Source: Penicillus capitatus (lineage: Eukaryota; Chlorophyta). Taken from it: a stretch of DNA of 64,000 bases. The notes under the pieces are model-generated. The model was not told the origin of the DNA and did no database searches. It worked only from the letters and a program-made list of their open reading frames with translations. Below are positions 1-12,232 of the stretch, in pieces. The position numbers and the translations under genes were made by a program. The stretch is taken from NCBI GenBank assembly GCA_965649825.1, contig OZ287700.1, positions 558,001-622,000 of the forward strand, written 5' to 3'. Position 1 is the stretch's first letter, and each line of letters opens with the position of its first letter.

Positions 1-3000
1 GCTATGCGTACTGTCGGTAGAGATTTCGGAAATCAACGTGTTCTGCACAACCGTCTGCTGTACCGTGCGTTCACGTGCAGCCACCCTGACAAGAGCGTTT
101 CGACGGTTGACTTGAAGGTACTGTCGTATCTCTCCGCGGGCCTTCACCGTCAGCCGAGGGACGCCTGCCGTCATCCCAACAACGCTGCTAATTTTGGAAC
201 GTTCTCTACGTTGCTCGGCTATCAGCTCAAGATTTACAGAGATTCTGAAGAATCTATTAACAAGGAGGCGAACGCGTGCGTTAAGCTTCGAGCTTGCCCT
301 GAGCCAGTGTCAGTGTATCCATGAGCGAAATGATGTCGAAGTCATTGGTAAACTGAATCGGAAACCTGCCAAAACACAACCGCTGCTTCCGATGCCGTAG
401 ACAACAGGTACAGGCATTACCGAATTCCATTTTCGGAGCCACCCAGTTCACTGACAGCAATCATGAGATGCCCATTCAGTACTTTAGATTCAAGTTTAGA
501 ACAGAGAACGATGTCCAGGGACTGTTTGTCGACGTACTGGACCACATGCTTGAACAGGAGATCCGCTGCCTGTCTACGCAGGACGTCACGTTGACAGAAG
601 GTCGAAAGATATTCACGAAAGCAGAGATGGATCATGCTACATACCATACCTGTGCCGTGAGAGATGTCGCATGGTATGGATACGAACGTACCTAAAAACT
701 TCGGCTGGAGAGACAGTACTTTGAAACCCTAATGTATCGAAAGAGCATTTGAAGCGAGCATAGTCGCTTGATCGAATGGACAGCGTGTAGACGTCGGGTT
801 CGGTCGTCCCGGGCGTCGGGGAGAGATCTCCGGCCACCACGTCACCGAGTCTCTCTAACATAGACTGCATCTCCGTGATGGACAAGGATCCAGATCCTGT
901 CAAGGGGCTGACATACATGGAATGGAGTGCGTGTGATGTGACCTTGAGTGAGTTGTCGAGCGAGGACTTCGGCATTGAGGGCGATTGAGCTGCGGAGTCG
1001 CTTCACAAAACAGGTTCCGAGGGATAGCGATTCCTTAAAAGCTTCTTCCGATTGCTCCTGTGCCTCACGCAGGACCTTTTCGACCTTTGCATCTGTAGCA
1101 GAGCTAATTCCCCATTCCAATTGTCGCTCCTCTCTGTTGTCTTCTACATAGAGCAGAGGATCGATCGAGTGGAAGGCAATCGAATGGTGTACCTCCCATG
1201 GCCACCTGCGCCGCTTCATGTTTCTTGAAGATGTGAATGGCACGTATGGCTCGCGTAAGACTGTCAAGGAATTCGTTGGAGCTGTCGTCTCCAGGCGAGG
1301 GAAGCGAGACATCGAAGGACAGCATTCCTGCATCGTCTGGATCTCGGTGGATGGGAAGCTGACGGAAGACAATGCTGGCAATGAGAGGACACCACGTGAA
1401 AGGGGGAGGATTACCTCAAGGTGCAAAGGTCCTTCATACGATGCCTCTTCCACTCCAATTTGGAGACTCTTTGCATCTGCACGAGCAATGATAGACGATG
1501 CGAATGACTTGAAATGCGTTTTGAACGACAGCAGTTTTGTTTTGGTATGTGAGTACCATTCCTGTAACGCCCTAAGCTGCTCATCCAGTGGCAAAGCGGC
1601 AGACAGAGACCTAGATCGCCATACAGAGTGATCCATAAGATGCTACATCCTGGATCTCACTTTTCTGCGTGTACTTCCCTTGCGGAGCGTTCACAGTAGT
1701 CTCTCAGAGCCCAGAGACAGGCATCTGTGTCTAATTGGCAGTTGAGTTGGGTCAGCAGACACTGAGTGCGAACGGGCTTTGCAGCGAGGCGAGCAACGCT
1801 TCCGTTCATCAGGGTCACGAAGTCAAGTGTGGATGCCAACCCTTCGGAGTGTGCCACATGACGGAGAGCTTTATTCCAAAGGTCACACAATGCAAGCCAG
1901 ATATCTGTTGAGGCATAGCGATCATAGAAACGACAGAGTTCGTGAATCGAGCAAAGACCAGACCATCCCTCGGACGGATTCAGCAGGCTCCACTTTTCTT
2001 TGCCGAAACACTTTCCCAACAGCGCAGCCTGATCATGCGTCAGAGACAACAGTCTTTGTGCTTCTTGCGATGCCGAGTATGCCATAAGGTCTGCAGCTTT
2101 GGATCGGGGATGCTTGTAAGGAGACGATGCGTCTAGCTGTGCCTGCATCGTCGAAAGGGGCGGCCCCATAACGATGATCTCTCCCGCTGCTGTCAGGCCT
2201 TTGCCAGATTCTAATACATATTCGCCGAGCTCCTTGGGCAATGCAGAAGTCAACGCCCTCTCCACGATCTTCACAACACACCGATCGCATCTTTACGTGT
2301 ACTGTGTGTTAGTGCGACTTTTGGGAGGATGAAGTTGAGGATGGTGCGGACGAGCGTGGCAGGGAGAGGGATCGAGCTGCCCATTGTCTTTTTTCTAAGT
2401 TGGATGATCTCAAACTTGAGGCCATGAGGTGAATGCCATCCCTGCTCTCGAGAGAACTCAAAGACGACGGAGAGGCAGCATTCCACTTCGAGAGTGATCT
2501 CTTTGATCGTGACGTTCGGCACACGCGTGCCTCTTTCTCCGATCACACTCACGTGGGCACCTTGCAGCTTGATGTGGACCCCTCGACGACCGGCGCCCAC
2601 CAAACTCATCGTGTCAGATTGGATTTCGGAACTGGTATCTCTCCAGTTCGTCAAGAAGGATTTCTTTTTGGGAAGAGAATCTATTTGATCAAGTGACCCT
2701 TCGCTCCGCAGCCGGCGATGTTTGGAGGGACTCGGTTGTTCGACATTACCTGGGATATTTAGATCCAATCCTGCGCGGAGCATTGTGTGATATGAGTGAG
2801 AAAAGCGACATACACAGTAACCTTTAATCGCTGTCGATGGGATGTTCATTGAGAGATCTTGGCTAGCATCGTCGGAGACTTCAAGCGAAGCGGGTGATCC
2901 TGCCCTACTCCCTGATGTATCTATGCGAGTTTCAGGTTTTTCTCGTCGAGAAAACGGCGGCGGAGCAACGGGTTGCGTTTCTTTGAGTGGCGGCAGTGGT

Positions 3001-4671
3001 TGTTCGTCCTGTCTACGTGGACGAGCATCTAAGAACAACCCCCAAAGTCAAGACAAAGTAAAATCTACCAACCAGTACCGGAAGAAAGAACGAATCTTTT
3101 CAGAAGTGTATTGCTGATTCCTGAATTGCTCCTCTTGTTCTTGAGTTTTGGCGGCGGTGTGAAGAACAGCGCCTGAGAAGCACGCGCAACGCCTCTTGGC
3201 AAATGACCTCTCTCCGATATCTTCGTCAAAAACTTCATAGCTAAACTCTTCCCAGGCGATTGCCTCTGATCAAACAGCACGCCATCATGGTGCTCCTCAG
3301 CAAACAACAACACACCTCAAAAGGCCGATCTACGGCTGGAGAGACAGGTTCTTGCGTCGTTGCATGGATCGACAGTTCCGCCAACGAAGCGGACTCTGCA
3401 AGACTCGCCGCATCTTGTTCCGGCAGATCACCCATGCTCTTCTGCACTTCAGTCTGACCTTCTACCTTTTCTATCAACAAAGGATGTGCATCAGTCGCCT
3501 CTTGAGGTTGCACATGTTGCGATGGACTATCGTCTTCTAGCATCACGGAACGGGTCTCTTCGACTGTGTCCTTCTCTTCTGCCTCAAAACAAGAAGTGCT
3601 CTCCTCGGCAGACACGGAGCTGGTGGCATCGGGGAGGACTGGAGGAGACGGTGGATGGTTGTTGATCTCATTGTCTTCCATTGAATGCATATCTCCCATG
3701 TCTTCTCCACTAAGAGGACACTCCTTACGCTCTCTCTATATCCGCTGTCTTTTCTACCTGTCTGTTCCGTTGATGTTGATCGGAGTCGGGCGCTGTTCTC
3801 GTCCACCCATGTAGATCCGAATGGCTGCTCTCTGTTCCGTACCCTGCGGAGCAGATTCCACAGAAAACGAGAAACCGCCGGACATATCGGAGACGGAGAG
3901 ATCTTTGGCTCCGACATAAATCCCTCCGGTGCCAACACGGAACCTACACAGACACACAGTCTCCATCTCCACGTCGCCCGTTCTGCTCACCGGTATCCTT
4001 GGACAGACGGAAAGAGCAGACAGCGCTTGGCATGATCCAGTTTGGATTCGACTTTGCTCAACTGGTCTTTGATTCGTGAGAGTTCCTCCCAATCTGCAAT
4101 CTGTTCTCTCTGCTGTTGCTCAGCCGCCTCCATCTTCTCCAACATCACTTCTAAAAACTCGGCCTCTTCTAGACACAGCTTACGTGTCTCCTGCAGGAGA
4201 CGTATACGCATGGATGCGAGATGCCCTCTGCTGTATATTGGCTGGTACTTTCATCAGCGTGATTTGATCTTCGAGCATCGACCGTTCTTCTCTCCGAACA
4301 GCCACCGAGAGATTCTCGACAGCTTGTTCCACACGTGTCTCCGCTTCTTTCACTCTTCGGCGGAATTCGTTTAACTGCTGCTGCACTTCTGTCTTGGACA
4401 ACACGCTATTCTCCTCTTTTTCTCGACTGTTCTTTCTTTTCTCTCGCTGTCTTCTGAGTTTCTGTATTTTTAGAGATATCCGGTTGTGGTCTTCTTTCAA
4501 AACGGCCTTTGTGGCAGTCAGAGCAGAATTGTATGCCTGTAACACTTCAGCATCTTCTTTCCACTGCCATTTCTTTTGCTCTTCCTTCCGTGAGACGACC
4601 TCGCCCAGTTGGCGAATCTGGAAACGTATAGACTCAAATATATCGGCCTCCTCCCCTTCAAAGTTTGGCAT
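1..4671 (-). CDS. Large coiled-coil protein with possible lipid-binding (TULIP-like) domain, 3' end outside window
   Basis: The start ATG is at 4671. The first ~200 residues are a charged coiled coil rich in E, K, R and Q. A low-complexity acidic/Ser/Pro stretch follows (around 3700-2700). The middle region (around 2450-2200) carries a run of hydrophobic/amphipathic segments joined as '...ILNFILPKIVERALTSALPK...', reminiscent of tubular lipid-binding proteins, but I cannot assign a named family. At least ten short introns can be placed by frame, e.g. donor CCG|GTGAGC near 3990. The joint at 1657-1634 needs an unusually short 32-nt intron; otherwise two genes would lie 20 nt apart, which is unlikely. 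A stop at 417 is bypassed by a 55-nt GTAATG...CAG intron (366-420), after which an open frame continues to base 1. Function is unknown; the gene call is firm but the exon map is approximate. Confidence 0.6.
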
Positions 4672-4742
4672 TTTCTGAAAACGGGAATCACGAGAGGCTG
4701 GACGCGGGTTGTGCAGCGACTCTGTAACCGACGACGTAGTTG
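4672..4742. promoter_or_regulatory. Bidirectional promoter region between divergent genes
   Basis: Only 71 bases separate the start codon of the minus-strand coiled-coil gene (4671) from that of the CSP41-like gene (4743). Both 5' UTRs and core promoters must fit here or overlap the coding ends. No TATA-like box is evident to me. Confidence 0.5.
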
Positions 4743-6095
4743 ATGGCGACAGATTTCATGCGTGGAGAAAAGATCGCCGCGACCCGCGGGTCAGCGCTGT
4801 TCGGAGATGCGCGAAAGATCGCCGCCACGAAGAAGGCAACGCGCAGCACACGGCGCGGAGTGCCTGTCGATGTGCGGAATGAACGTTGTCTCGTCGTCAA
4901 CACAAAGGGCGGAGCGCATGCCATCATCGGCTACCATCTCTCGAGACAGTTGCTCACGGAAGGACACGATGTCACTCTTATGAACGATGGCAAAGAGGTG
5001 CTATGCTGTCGGTCCAAAAGAGTGAGATGAGTACATCGAAAAGATACATACAGGACGAGTTGAGTGGCAAGAATCCCTTCGCTCAGTACGGGCAGCTCCG
5101 TGCAGCCGGTGGATCAGTGATTTGGGGAAATCCGACGGATCCGGCCACGTATCCTGAGGGAGCGTTCGATGTTGTCTACGATAACAACGGCAAGAATCTC
5201 GAAGCCTGTCGTCCTCTTATCGACCATTACAAGGCAGTTCTATTTGGAGGTGGAGGGGAAAGAGGAATGGCATATAGGGAATGGTGTCGCACTATGTCTT
5301 CGTGAGCTCGGCGGGGGCTTACCAGGCAAACGCGATTGAGCCTATGCACATCGAAGAGGATCCGAGAAAAGCGTCTGCTGGGCACTGTGAGGTGGAAGCT
5401 TATCTGAGGAGTGCAGATCTGCCGTACACTGTTTTTCATCCACTCTATATCTATGGCCCCTACACAGCCAAGGATTGTGAACAGTGGTTTATCGACAGAA
5501 TCATCCGGTAAAGCAGAAGAGGACATTTTTGCGAGTACATCCCTCACTTGCGTTTTGCAGAGATCGTCCAGTGCCGTTACCAGCGCCAGGCATTCAGATG
5601 ACATCTCTAAGTCACGTCGAGGACGTCGCTTCGATGCTGGCCACTGTGCCAGGAAACAAAGCTGCAATCCGGCAGGAATTCAATGTCTGCACGGATCGCT
5701 GCATTTCTTTTGAAGGTCTTATCTCACCTACACAATAACTTACACACATCTCTCGCTATTTCTGTAGGAATCGTTCATGGCATCGCAGAAGCACTTGGAA
5801 AGAAGGCTAAGATTGTGTACTATGATCCCACAGAGCTGGGGCTCAAGAAAGGCGAAGGCTTTCCATTCAGGTTCTTACGAAACATCACACATTTCTCACA
5901 CTTTTTTGCAGGTCGGCGCATTTCTTTGCCTCGTCCGACAAGGCCAAAGCGGAATTGGGATGGACTCCCAGGCATACCTTTCTCTCAGATGTCAAAGATC
6001 TCTGTGATGCCTACGTTGCGAGCGGCCGCCTCGATCAATCCATCGATTTCTCCATCGATGACAAAATTCTCAAAGCCGTCGCCACGGTTGTCTAG
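4743..6095 (+). CDS. CSP41: CSP41-like NAD-dependent epimerase-fold chloroplast RNA-binding protein
   Basis: CSP41 proteins are atypical short-chain dehydrogenases that bind and stabilise plastid mRNAs and rRNA. The ~40-residue N-terminus is basic with many Ala, Ser, Thr and Arg, like a transit peptide, and has no signal peptide. Next comes the nucleotide-binding segment 'NTKGGAHAIIGYHL', then 'DVVYDNNGKNLE', 'FVSSAGAYQ', 'WFIDRIIR' and a C-terminal 'KAKAELGWTPR', all in CSP41 order. Five short introns are placed: after GAG at about 4992, 5237-5277, after CG at about 5509, after GAAG at about 5720, and one ending before GTCGGCGCAT at about 5911. The frame is maintained throughout to TAG at 6095. 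Length matches the family without a long extension. CSP41 is largely confined to oxygenic phototrophs, so this is the best clue that the organism has, or had, a plastid. Confidence 0.88.
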
Positions 6096-6118
6096 ATGAC
6101 GTCGCTTCGTCGTCGTTG

Positions 6119-6787
6119 TCACTTTCGAACTCTTCTTGGGCCATTCCATTTTTCATTAAACTGAATCTTTTTGGGCCGACGACGACACGTCTGGCCGAGA
6201 ATCGTTCGATTTCGTCGCCGATTCCTACGTCGCAAAGAGGTCGTCTTTTGTATGGAACAAGGTTTCTCGGGCTGCGCCAGCCCCTCTCCGTCAGTTCTCG
6301 ACGTGAAGGGCCCTGCGCGTGAAGGAGAAGACGCGGTGACCCGTTCGGGCTTTGTTCCGGACGCGAAGCCCGGTATCGGACCCGAGGCACGTGACCGTCT
6401 ATCGCTGCTCGAGAAATTTCCACGAAGCCGCCAACGCTCACCTTCCAGCGGCAGCTCGGACAATAAAAATAAGTCGACGCCGACGTCCGCTCAACAACGC
6501 ACTTCTCTGTCCGACGTCGAGACTGCTCGTCACAGGGGGGCAACATCTTATCAACATGTGGAGAAGAAAGTGCAACATCACATGGATATCGAAGACAAGT
6601 AGAGGTCAAATGAGTGAGATAACGTTCTAAAAGTGTGACCCCTAGGCGTGTGGGAGATGTGGCTGAAGGAATTCTGTACGAATTCTTGCCGTCGGCATTC
6701 AATGTCCTTATCCCTCCTTGCGGTGATCCACGATCGGAGCTGACGCACGAGAGATGCAAAGCACGTGCTCTGCTGCACTGCATCCAT
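6119..6787 (-). CDS. Small hypothetical protein with CxxC pairs
   Basis: I do not recognise this gene. An ATG at 6787 opens a helical N-terminus ending near 6650. A GTCACA...AAG intron of about 92 nt joins in phase to a second exon holding 'YFYCPSCRWKV'. A further in-phase GTAGGA...CAG intron joins to 'LCDTCRRRPKK' and a basic tail ending at 6119. The two CxxC pairs could bind zinc. An ATG at 6841 is also in frame, but would leave only 7 bases to the divergent gene at 6849. Without the last intron the frame would run to 6070 and overlap the 3' end of CSP41. It may be a nuclear or ribosomal protein; that is a guess. Confidence 0.4.
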
Positions 6788-6848
6788 CGTCTTGATCTTT
6801 TTGATCCTGTCATAGTTGGTAGCGAGTGCTGCCTTGAGCATCGGTGCG

Positions 6849-9800
6849 ATGATGAATGCGCCTCCTCCCTTTCTCGAATTTCTCCTTCGAATTCCGTGGC
6901 AGAAAATAGAAGAGCTACACCAAAAGTACCCTCATCTCGCACACACCATAACTGACAGGCCAATGTGTATTGACTGCAGTTCTGGAAACCAAGAGTGGAT
7001 CCAGCAGCAGTTGGAGATTCCGGAAGCCACTCGACGGGAGCTTGTGAACACACCGATTCATCCCGTGTTGATGCCAACCGTTTTAGAGTTTCTTTTTTCG
7101 GAGACTTATCGAGAGAGTCTACCACCGCAGCTCAAGTCTAAAACAGAGCCTCCTTCGCAGAGTCATCTAGACACCGTAGCTGCTTTGTTGGATGGTGCCG
7201 GTCCACTGCACTGTGCAGCGATACGCGGAAATCCAGCACAAGTGGATCACCTGCTCTTTTCTGGAGCAGACCCAGCTATGAAGACCCAATGCGGAGACCT
7301 ACCCTTGCAACTCGTGCCCTTCTGCTGTGAAAAGACTGCAGAAACAGGCCAACGTATCTGCTGCTGTATGAATGCAAAGGATCAGGAGATTTGGGAATGT
7401 CGATCGTCTGCAGCACGGTCGTTGATTTCAAGAAAGTGTTTTTTTCAGTTTGGCTACGGATTGATGGCATGGCTGACATTGTTAATTCTCTGCATCCTCA
7501 ATTCACTGGGTGTATGGGGATGTCACAAACATCTCTGCCGACGACCATCTGTGATGAAACACGTGGAGCATCAGAAGGAGGTCAAATCGAAGAAGGCATG
7601 CCTAGAGTCGAAGCGACTGCTGAGTGAGATGCGGAAAGAGGCGAGACAAGGGCAGCAGTTTCTGACAGCTGCTCGGCAGCTTCCATGGAATGGAGGGGAT
7701 ATGGAACAAGAGGCGCACCACCGTACACAACATCTGGAAGAGAACAACACACAGAAGGCGGTGTTGAGCTATGTTCATGCCGTACATTTTCTCCAAAATC
7801 TCCTCCTGCACAACGATGGCAAAGATTTCAATGCTCCTGCGGAGTCAGCTCCAGCTTCTCTGCCAAAAGTAACAGCCCGTGATTGTCAAGTGTCTGAAGA
7901 TGAACAAGCCGATATCTATTGTTGTTGGGCAGAAAGCGTCCTGCTAAAATTCAAAGCCTGTCGTTGTGCAGGATGTGCTGCCGTTGCTGTTTCTGCCATA
8001 AGAATGGCTCACATACGATGTGCTCAACTACTGTCTCTGCTCGAAAAGCGAAGGCGAACAGATGTTGCCGATAAGTGGAGATTGGTCGGAAAGCATCTCA
8101 TGCACGTTGTCTATCTTCACATCTGTCTCCTACTGGATACAGAAGCACGACAGTCTGCCACAAAGGCATCCACTTGGAGATCTGAGCAATGTGTGAAAGA
8201 GTGGCAGCGATTGGGAGAGAAGGGTATTACGTATGGAGAGGGTGATGTGTCTCAAGTCACACTACTGGAGCAGTGGGTGCGCACAGCGGAGTCCGATCTG
8301 ATACTAGTAGAAGCTCTCTATGGAGATTTACTGTCTCCTTCTCAGACCGTCAAAGAGATCCTGAAACTGACGGTTACTCGAAGTGCCGGTGGAATGCCGT
8401 ATTTGCTCAGATCCACCTCTCTGGAAAACGTCGACAGCTTGGAAGTCGCTTTGAATAAAGCGCAAGCACCGTCTTCCGATTTGGCTGCACTCACAGTCGA
8501 AGTGATGCAGAATGGAAAGAAAGAGATTCGGGCAGCAACAAGATTGAAAGAGTGTCTCACTGTAAGCAAAAGCAGTTCTGTCATGACAGGAATGATCGAG
8601 AAACTGCATGAGGCGATTCAAGAGGCGGAACCCTTTCCTCGTCTGGTGGCAGAAGTGAACACGGCGCTTCGGTTGCATCAGGAGCTCCTGGCAAGGGCAG
8701 AGGCCGTAGAGAGGCTCGAGGTGATCATGTTGCAAGCAAAACAACCACTCATGGCTCAGAGTGATGCGACATCCTGTCCAAGCATCGAACCGTCCCTCAT
8801 CGAGGATCGCATTGCCGCTTTGCAAGTTGGTATTGAACAGGGGAAGAAAGCTAGAATAAACACAGAGAAAGCAAGAAAGCTGTTAAGGGAACTGCAGGCT
8901 CAAATCTCGGCCGTCGAGGCAGCGCATCAACTCGACACGCTCATGGCAAGGAGACCTTGTGGATCGGCTGCTCTGAAAGTACGGCTGTGTATTTTGTGGC
9001 GGGTGTGATGAACCTGTCTGTGCAGACGGCACTGTCCAGGGCAGAAGGATGCTATAGTTCTGCAAGCGAGCATGTATCGAGTGGCCTCATCACACCATCC
9101 GCGTTTCTATTGCCACGTATGCAGGCAGCTAGAAAGAGGCTGGAGATTGAACGTATGGTCGAGTCTCTTAACAGAGCAACGACGATGTATACCACCGTAA
9201 ACGACCTTTCCAAACTCGAAAGCATCATACTAGATGCTAGAAAAGTGAGAATTCGGCAAAGTACTGTGGATGGTGTGATGATATCATACGCTTGCAGGTG
9301 TTTGATCAGTTAGGCGCTGAGGAATCCGATCAGACGGCATATCACGCAGCGAGAGTTCTTCGTGGGAAACTGCACAGTGCTTTCAAACTGAGGCAGCAGC
9401 TGCAGAACGGTGTCAAAACGCTGCAGAAGCATCACAGGAAGGTTGATGCTGCGGCACTGGAGGAGGCGATTCAGAGTGCAGCTGCTTGCCAACACCTTCT
9501 GGAAGAGGACACGTCGAAGGCCCAAGAGGCACTGGATCACTGGAACAGCATTCAGAGGATGGAAGAGCATCTCCATCACGTCATTCAAGGGGCAGAGGAA
9601 TCGACGGAAGTTTCCAGAGCCATCCACGAAGCTTCTGCTGCAGGAGTAAAGACGCAGACTGCCAAGAAGATTCTAAAATTGATGCAGAATGTGGAAAGCG
9701 CCATGCAGCAGTTGGTGGATCACACAGCCGACTGCAAGGAATTGAAATCTGTCATCGAGGAGGCTGAGAAGGGCGGTGTCGGATTGCGTCTGGTAAACAG

Positions 9801-11221
9801 AGCACGGGCACATCTTGTCGATATACAGGCAGCTCGAGCACAGGCAAGAGAACTCAAGAACATGGCAGAGGACATGCGACAGAAGGATGGAGTATGTGTA
9901 GGAGGTGCTGTGTTGTGCTCTGGAGGAGAAGGGACATGAATTGGAGGAGAGATGTGCGTTGTTAAGGGGAGCTATAGATCAGGCAGGTTCCTTGATGGAG
10001 ATTTCAATGCCATCAGATGTTCAGGGGTGTGAAGACACAGACAGAATGCAACATCAAGACAATTTTGAGAGAAAAGAAGATTCAACAGGTGACTTGAGTA
10101 AGAATGCTCATAGCGTGTGGGATTACGTGAAACATGTACAAATCGAGATCCGCAATTGCGAGGCAGAGATGTTGAGAATCAAACTGGACGCTGCAGAAAA
10201 GGAACAACGTGCTAGAGACCTTGAACAGCAAGAACAGGCACGACAAGCGGCGAGGTTGCAAGAAATCGAAAGGCGGCAGAAAGAGGAAGAGGCAAATAGA
10301 GAAGATCTGCTCAAGAGACAGCAGCGACGACATATGGAACTCCTTCTGCAGCAACGATCTCCAGAGAAGAGGACGAGTGTCTTTCGCAAACCTTTCGTCA
10401 GTCCGATCACCAACAGGACATTAGTGGAGGATGTGACAGCTAGCCCTCCTGTGTTTTCTGGCGGAGAGGATTCCATGGCCGTCATGGAATACGAAGTGCA
10501 GCGATTGTTGGAGGATGAGAGTCCTGTACTGAAGAGGGTGTTATCGCCGTGTCACTCTTTTCCCTCTTCCGATGCCAATCTAACGGCCAAAGGCGTTTTG
10601 GAAAGGTTGGAAGATCCATGGGATGTGCAGTCATCCGAGAACAGCGCAGAGATGAATTACTTTCCGACACTGGATCCTCCAACGGCTCCCAAACTCCAGC
10701 CATCGCTCTGCTTGGGCTTGGATTTCAGAGCCTCTCATACAACAACGAGAATGGACCCTCTCGAGGCTTTGTTGGTAAAGAAGCGTCTCTTGGACAGTCT
10801 GAAAATGCAACATCAGTTGGGACTGGCCCGAACGCAGACGATGCCGACGTGGAATCGATCCGTGTCTATGGGATCCGTGTCCAGACGAACGATGCCGTTA
10901 GATTCCTCTGCCCCCGCTTTCTACCCCAAATCCTCGACCGAAGTGCCGCCGCCGGAGCTCGGTGCAGGAATTCACCCTTTCAGTTCTCCCATGAAGCATG
11001 TCTCGCCGACGTCTTTCTCGGCGACAGCCGCACAACGACTGCAGCTGTCCGACCAATCCATCCCCAAAGAAACATCGCGTCCAATAGCTGGCCCGTTTCC
11101 GGGAGTGGGTGTCGGTATTCCGGGCACACCGCGTCGTTCTCTGTCCGAAAGAATGGATCCATTGCAACTTTCAACAACGATGAGTGAGAAAGAAGGATTT
11201 TCGCGTTCTGGGGAATTGTGA
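6849..11221 (+). CDS. Ankyrin-repeat, single-TM protein with long helical repeats
   Basis: An ATG pair at 6849/6852 opens a ~1,400-residue protein. An ankyrin-type unit lies near 7150-7310 ('GPLHCAAIRGN', 'LLFSGADPAMK'). A hydrophobic helix at about 7445-7520 ('AWLTLLILCILNSLG') is a probable membrane span. About 750 residues follow of an irregular alpha-helical repeat, in which units of about 55-75 residues share an 'L..AI..A' core (for example at 8590-8700, 9450-9520, 9595-9680 and 9735-9830). After 10100 the chain is a Glu/Gln/Arg coiled coil and then a Ser/Pro-rich disordered tail. Introns at 8979-9025, 9245-9297 and about 9891-9925 keep frame. A 50-nt intron-like stretch ending in TTTTTTTCAG near 7392-7441 would destroy the TM frame, so I left it unspliced. 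It may be a membrane-tethered scaffold; function is unknown. Confidence 0.72.
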
Positions 11222-11357
11222 TAAATTTGGGTATCAACTCTGACAACGTAAGGATCTTTCTCGCTCGTGCAGCAACGATGTGCACGATCGATGTCATTAT
11301 TCTTTGCAGCAGCAAACCTTGATTTCCGTCAACTCCATCTCTCCTCTCATTGCAATC

Positions 11358-12231
11358 TCACTCTTCCACTCGGATCATTCCGTTTTGCACTGTATCGTAT
11401 GCGAAGTGACATGATGGCAATGAAAACGAGAGGGCGTCACTCGGAGACGGACAGCATGTCAAGAGATGTGTGAGAATCTTTCTGTGTGCAGCTCCTCGTG
11501 CATCGATATGGAGAATCCGAACGTCTGAATGTTCAGCCAGTGTGTTCTCTGTCTCCCTGCGTTCCGATCTCCACTGTCTCTCCTCCCCCTTCGAACATAG
11601 CAAAGCGAAAAGAGTGAGAGCAGTTGCGTCTTTGAGTGTTTGATACAGGGAAATGAAATTGTATCCACAGCCTTTCCAATGGACGATCTGTCTCGCTCAG
11701 CCGTTCCGGCCATTCCACTAACGACACGGCCTTCTCAAAAGACTCCTTCAGATCCAGCATGTGGCAGCCGTGCTCTTTTAGACGATACAGATCGTAATGA
11801 TGAATCTCGGCGCCTAGATTTGTCGAAGGTCACCCATAGATTGGATCCCGCTGTTCATCATACCCTCGACATCGTCATAGATCTGTTGCAGCAAGTAAGT
11901 GGGCGAAGGCACCGTCATAGTCTCATCTTCGTAGGCTTCTCGAATAAAGGCACGACTAATATACAGAGAAGAAGGGATCTATGGGGACAGGGAATGGGGA
12001 GGGAGTCCATGACCTGAACTCGGACTTTCCCGATCCCACAGATCCTTGCAGCATCAATCGGATACCCGGGCTGCGTTTCTGCGCCATCCATTTCGCCAGG
12101 CGCTGCGTTTGCAACAGAGAAGGGCATAGAAACGTACAGGAGAGCTTCTCTCCACCTTGCCGTGCGTTCATGTACATCTGCCAGACCATTTGACGCATAT
12201 CATCATCGCCTCGAACGCATCGCCCGTCCAT
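11358..12231 (-). CDS. TSAE: tRNA threonylcarbamoyladenosine biosynthesis protein TsaE
   Basis: TsaE is the P-loop ATPase that works with TsaB/TsaD in bacterial-type t6A37 tRNA modification; in eukaryotes it is organellar. A Walker A motif 'GSVGSGKS' is followed after one intron by 'VPSPTYLLQQIYDD', 'IHHYDLYRL' and 'LVEWPERL'. These are the ordered TsaE signatures. Three introns are placed, including GTATGA...CTAG at about 11826-11875. The C-terminal exon after the Trp-Pro motif is less certain. The ATG at 12231 is one base from the CPSF2 ATG, so translation may start at 12198 instead. No long presequence is evident before the first strand, so targeting to plastid or mitochondrion is inferred from the family. 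It converges on the preceding gene with a 136-bp gap. Confidence 0.85.
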
Positions 12232-12232
12232 T
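12199..12232. promoter_or_regulatory. Head-to-head start region, TsaE / CPSF2
   Basis: The sequence CATTATG at 12229-12235 holds the potential start codons of both divergent genes, separated by one T. If TsaE starts at 12198 the spacer is 34 bases. Either way the promoters must lie inside transcribed or coding sequence of the partner gene. Confidence 0.5.

Noticed and set aside
1634-1660. Split of the left-edge gene into two genes (stop at 1657, ATG at 1636)
   Set aside because: A 20-bp gap between tandem eukaryotic genes is implausible and a phased 32-nt intron joins them, though this intron is shorter than the others.
6070-7125. 351-codon open frame on the minus strand
   Set aside because: It mixes an antisense copy of the ankyrin gene's first exon with part of the small CxxC gene, lacks introns where the other model has phased ones, and overlaps the CSP41 3' end.
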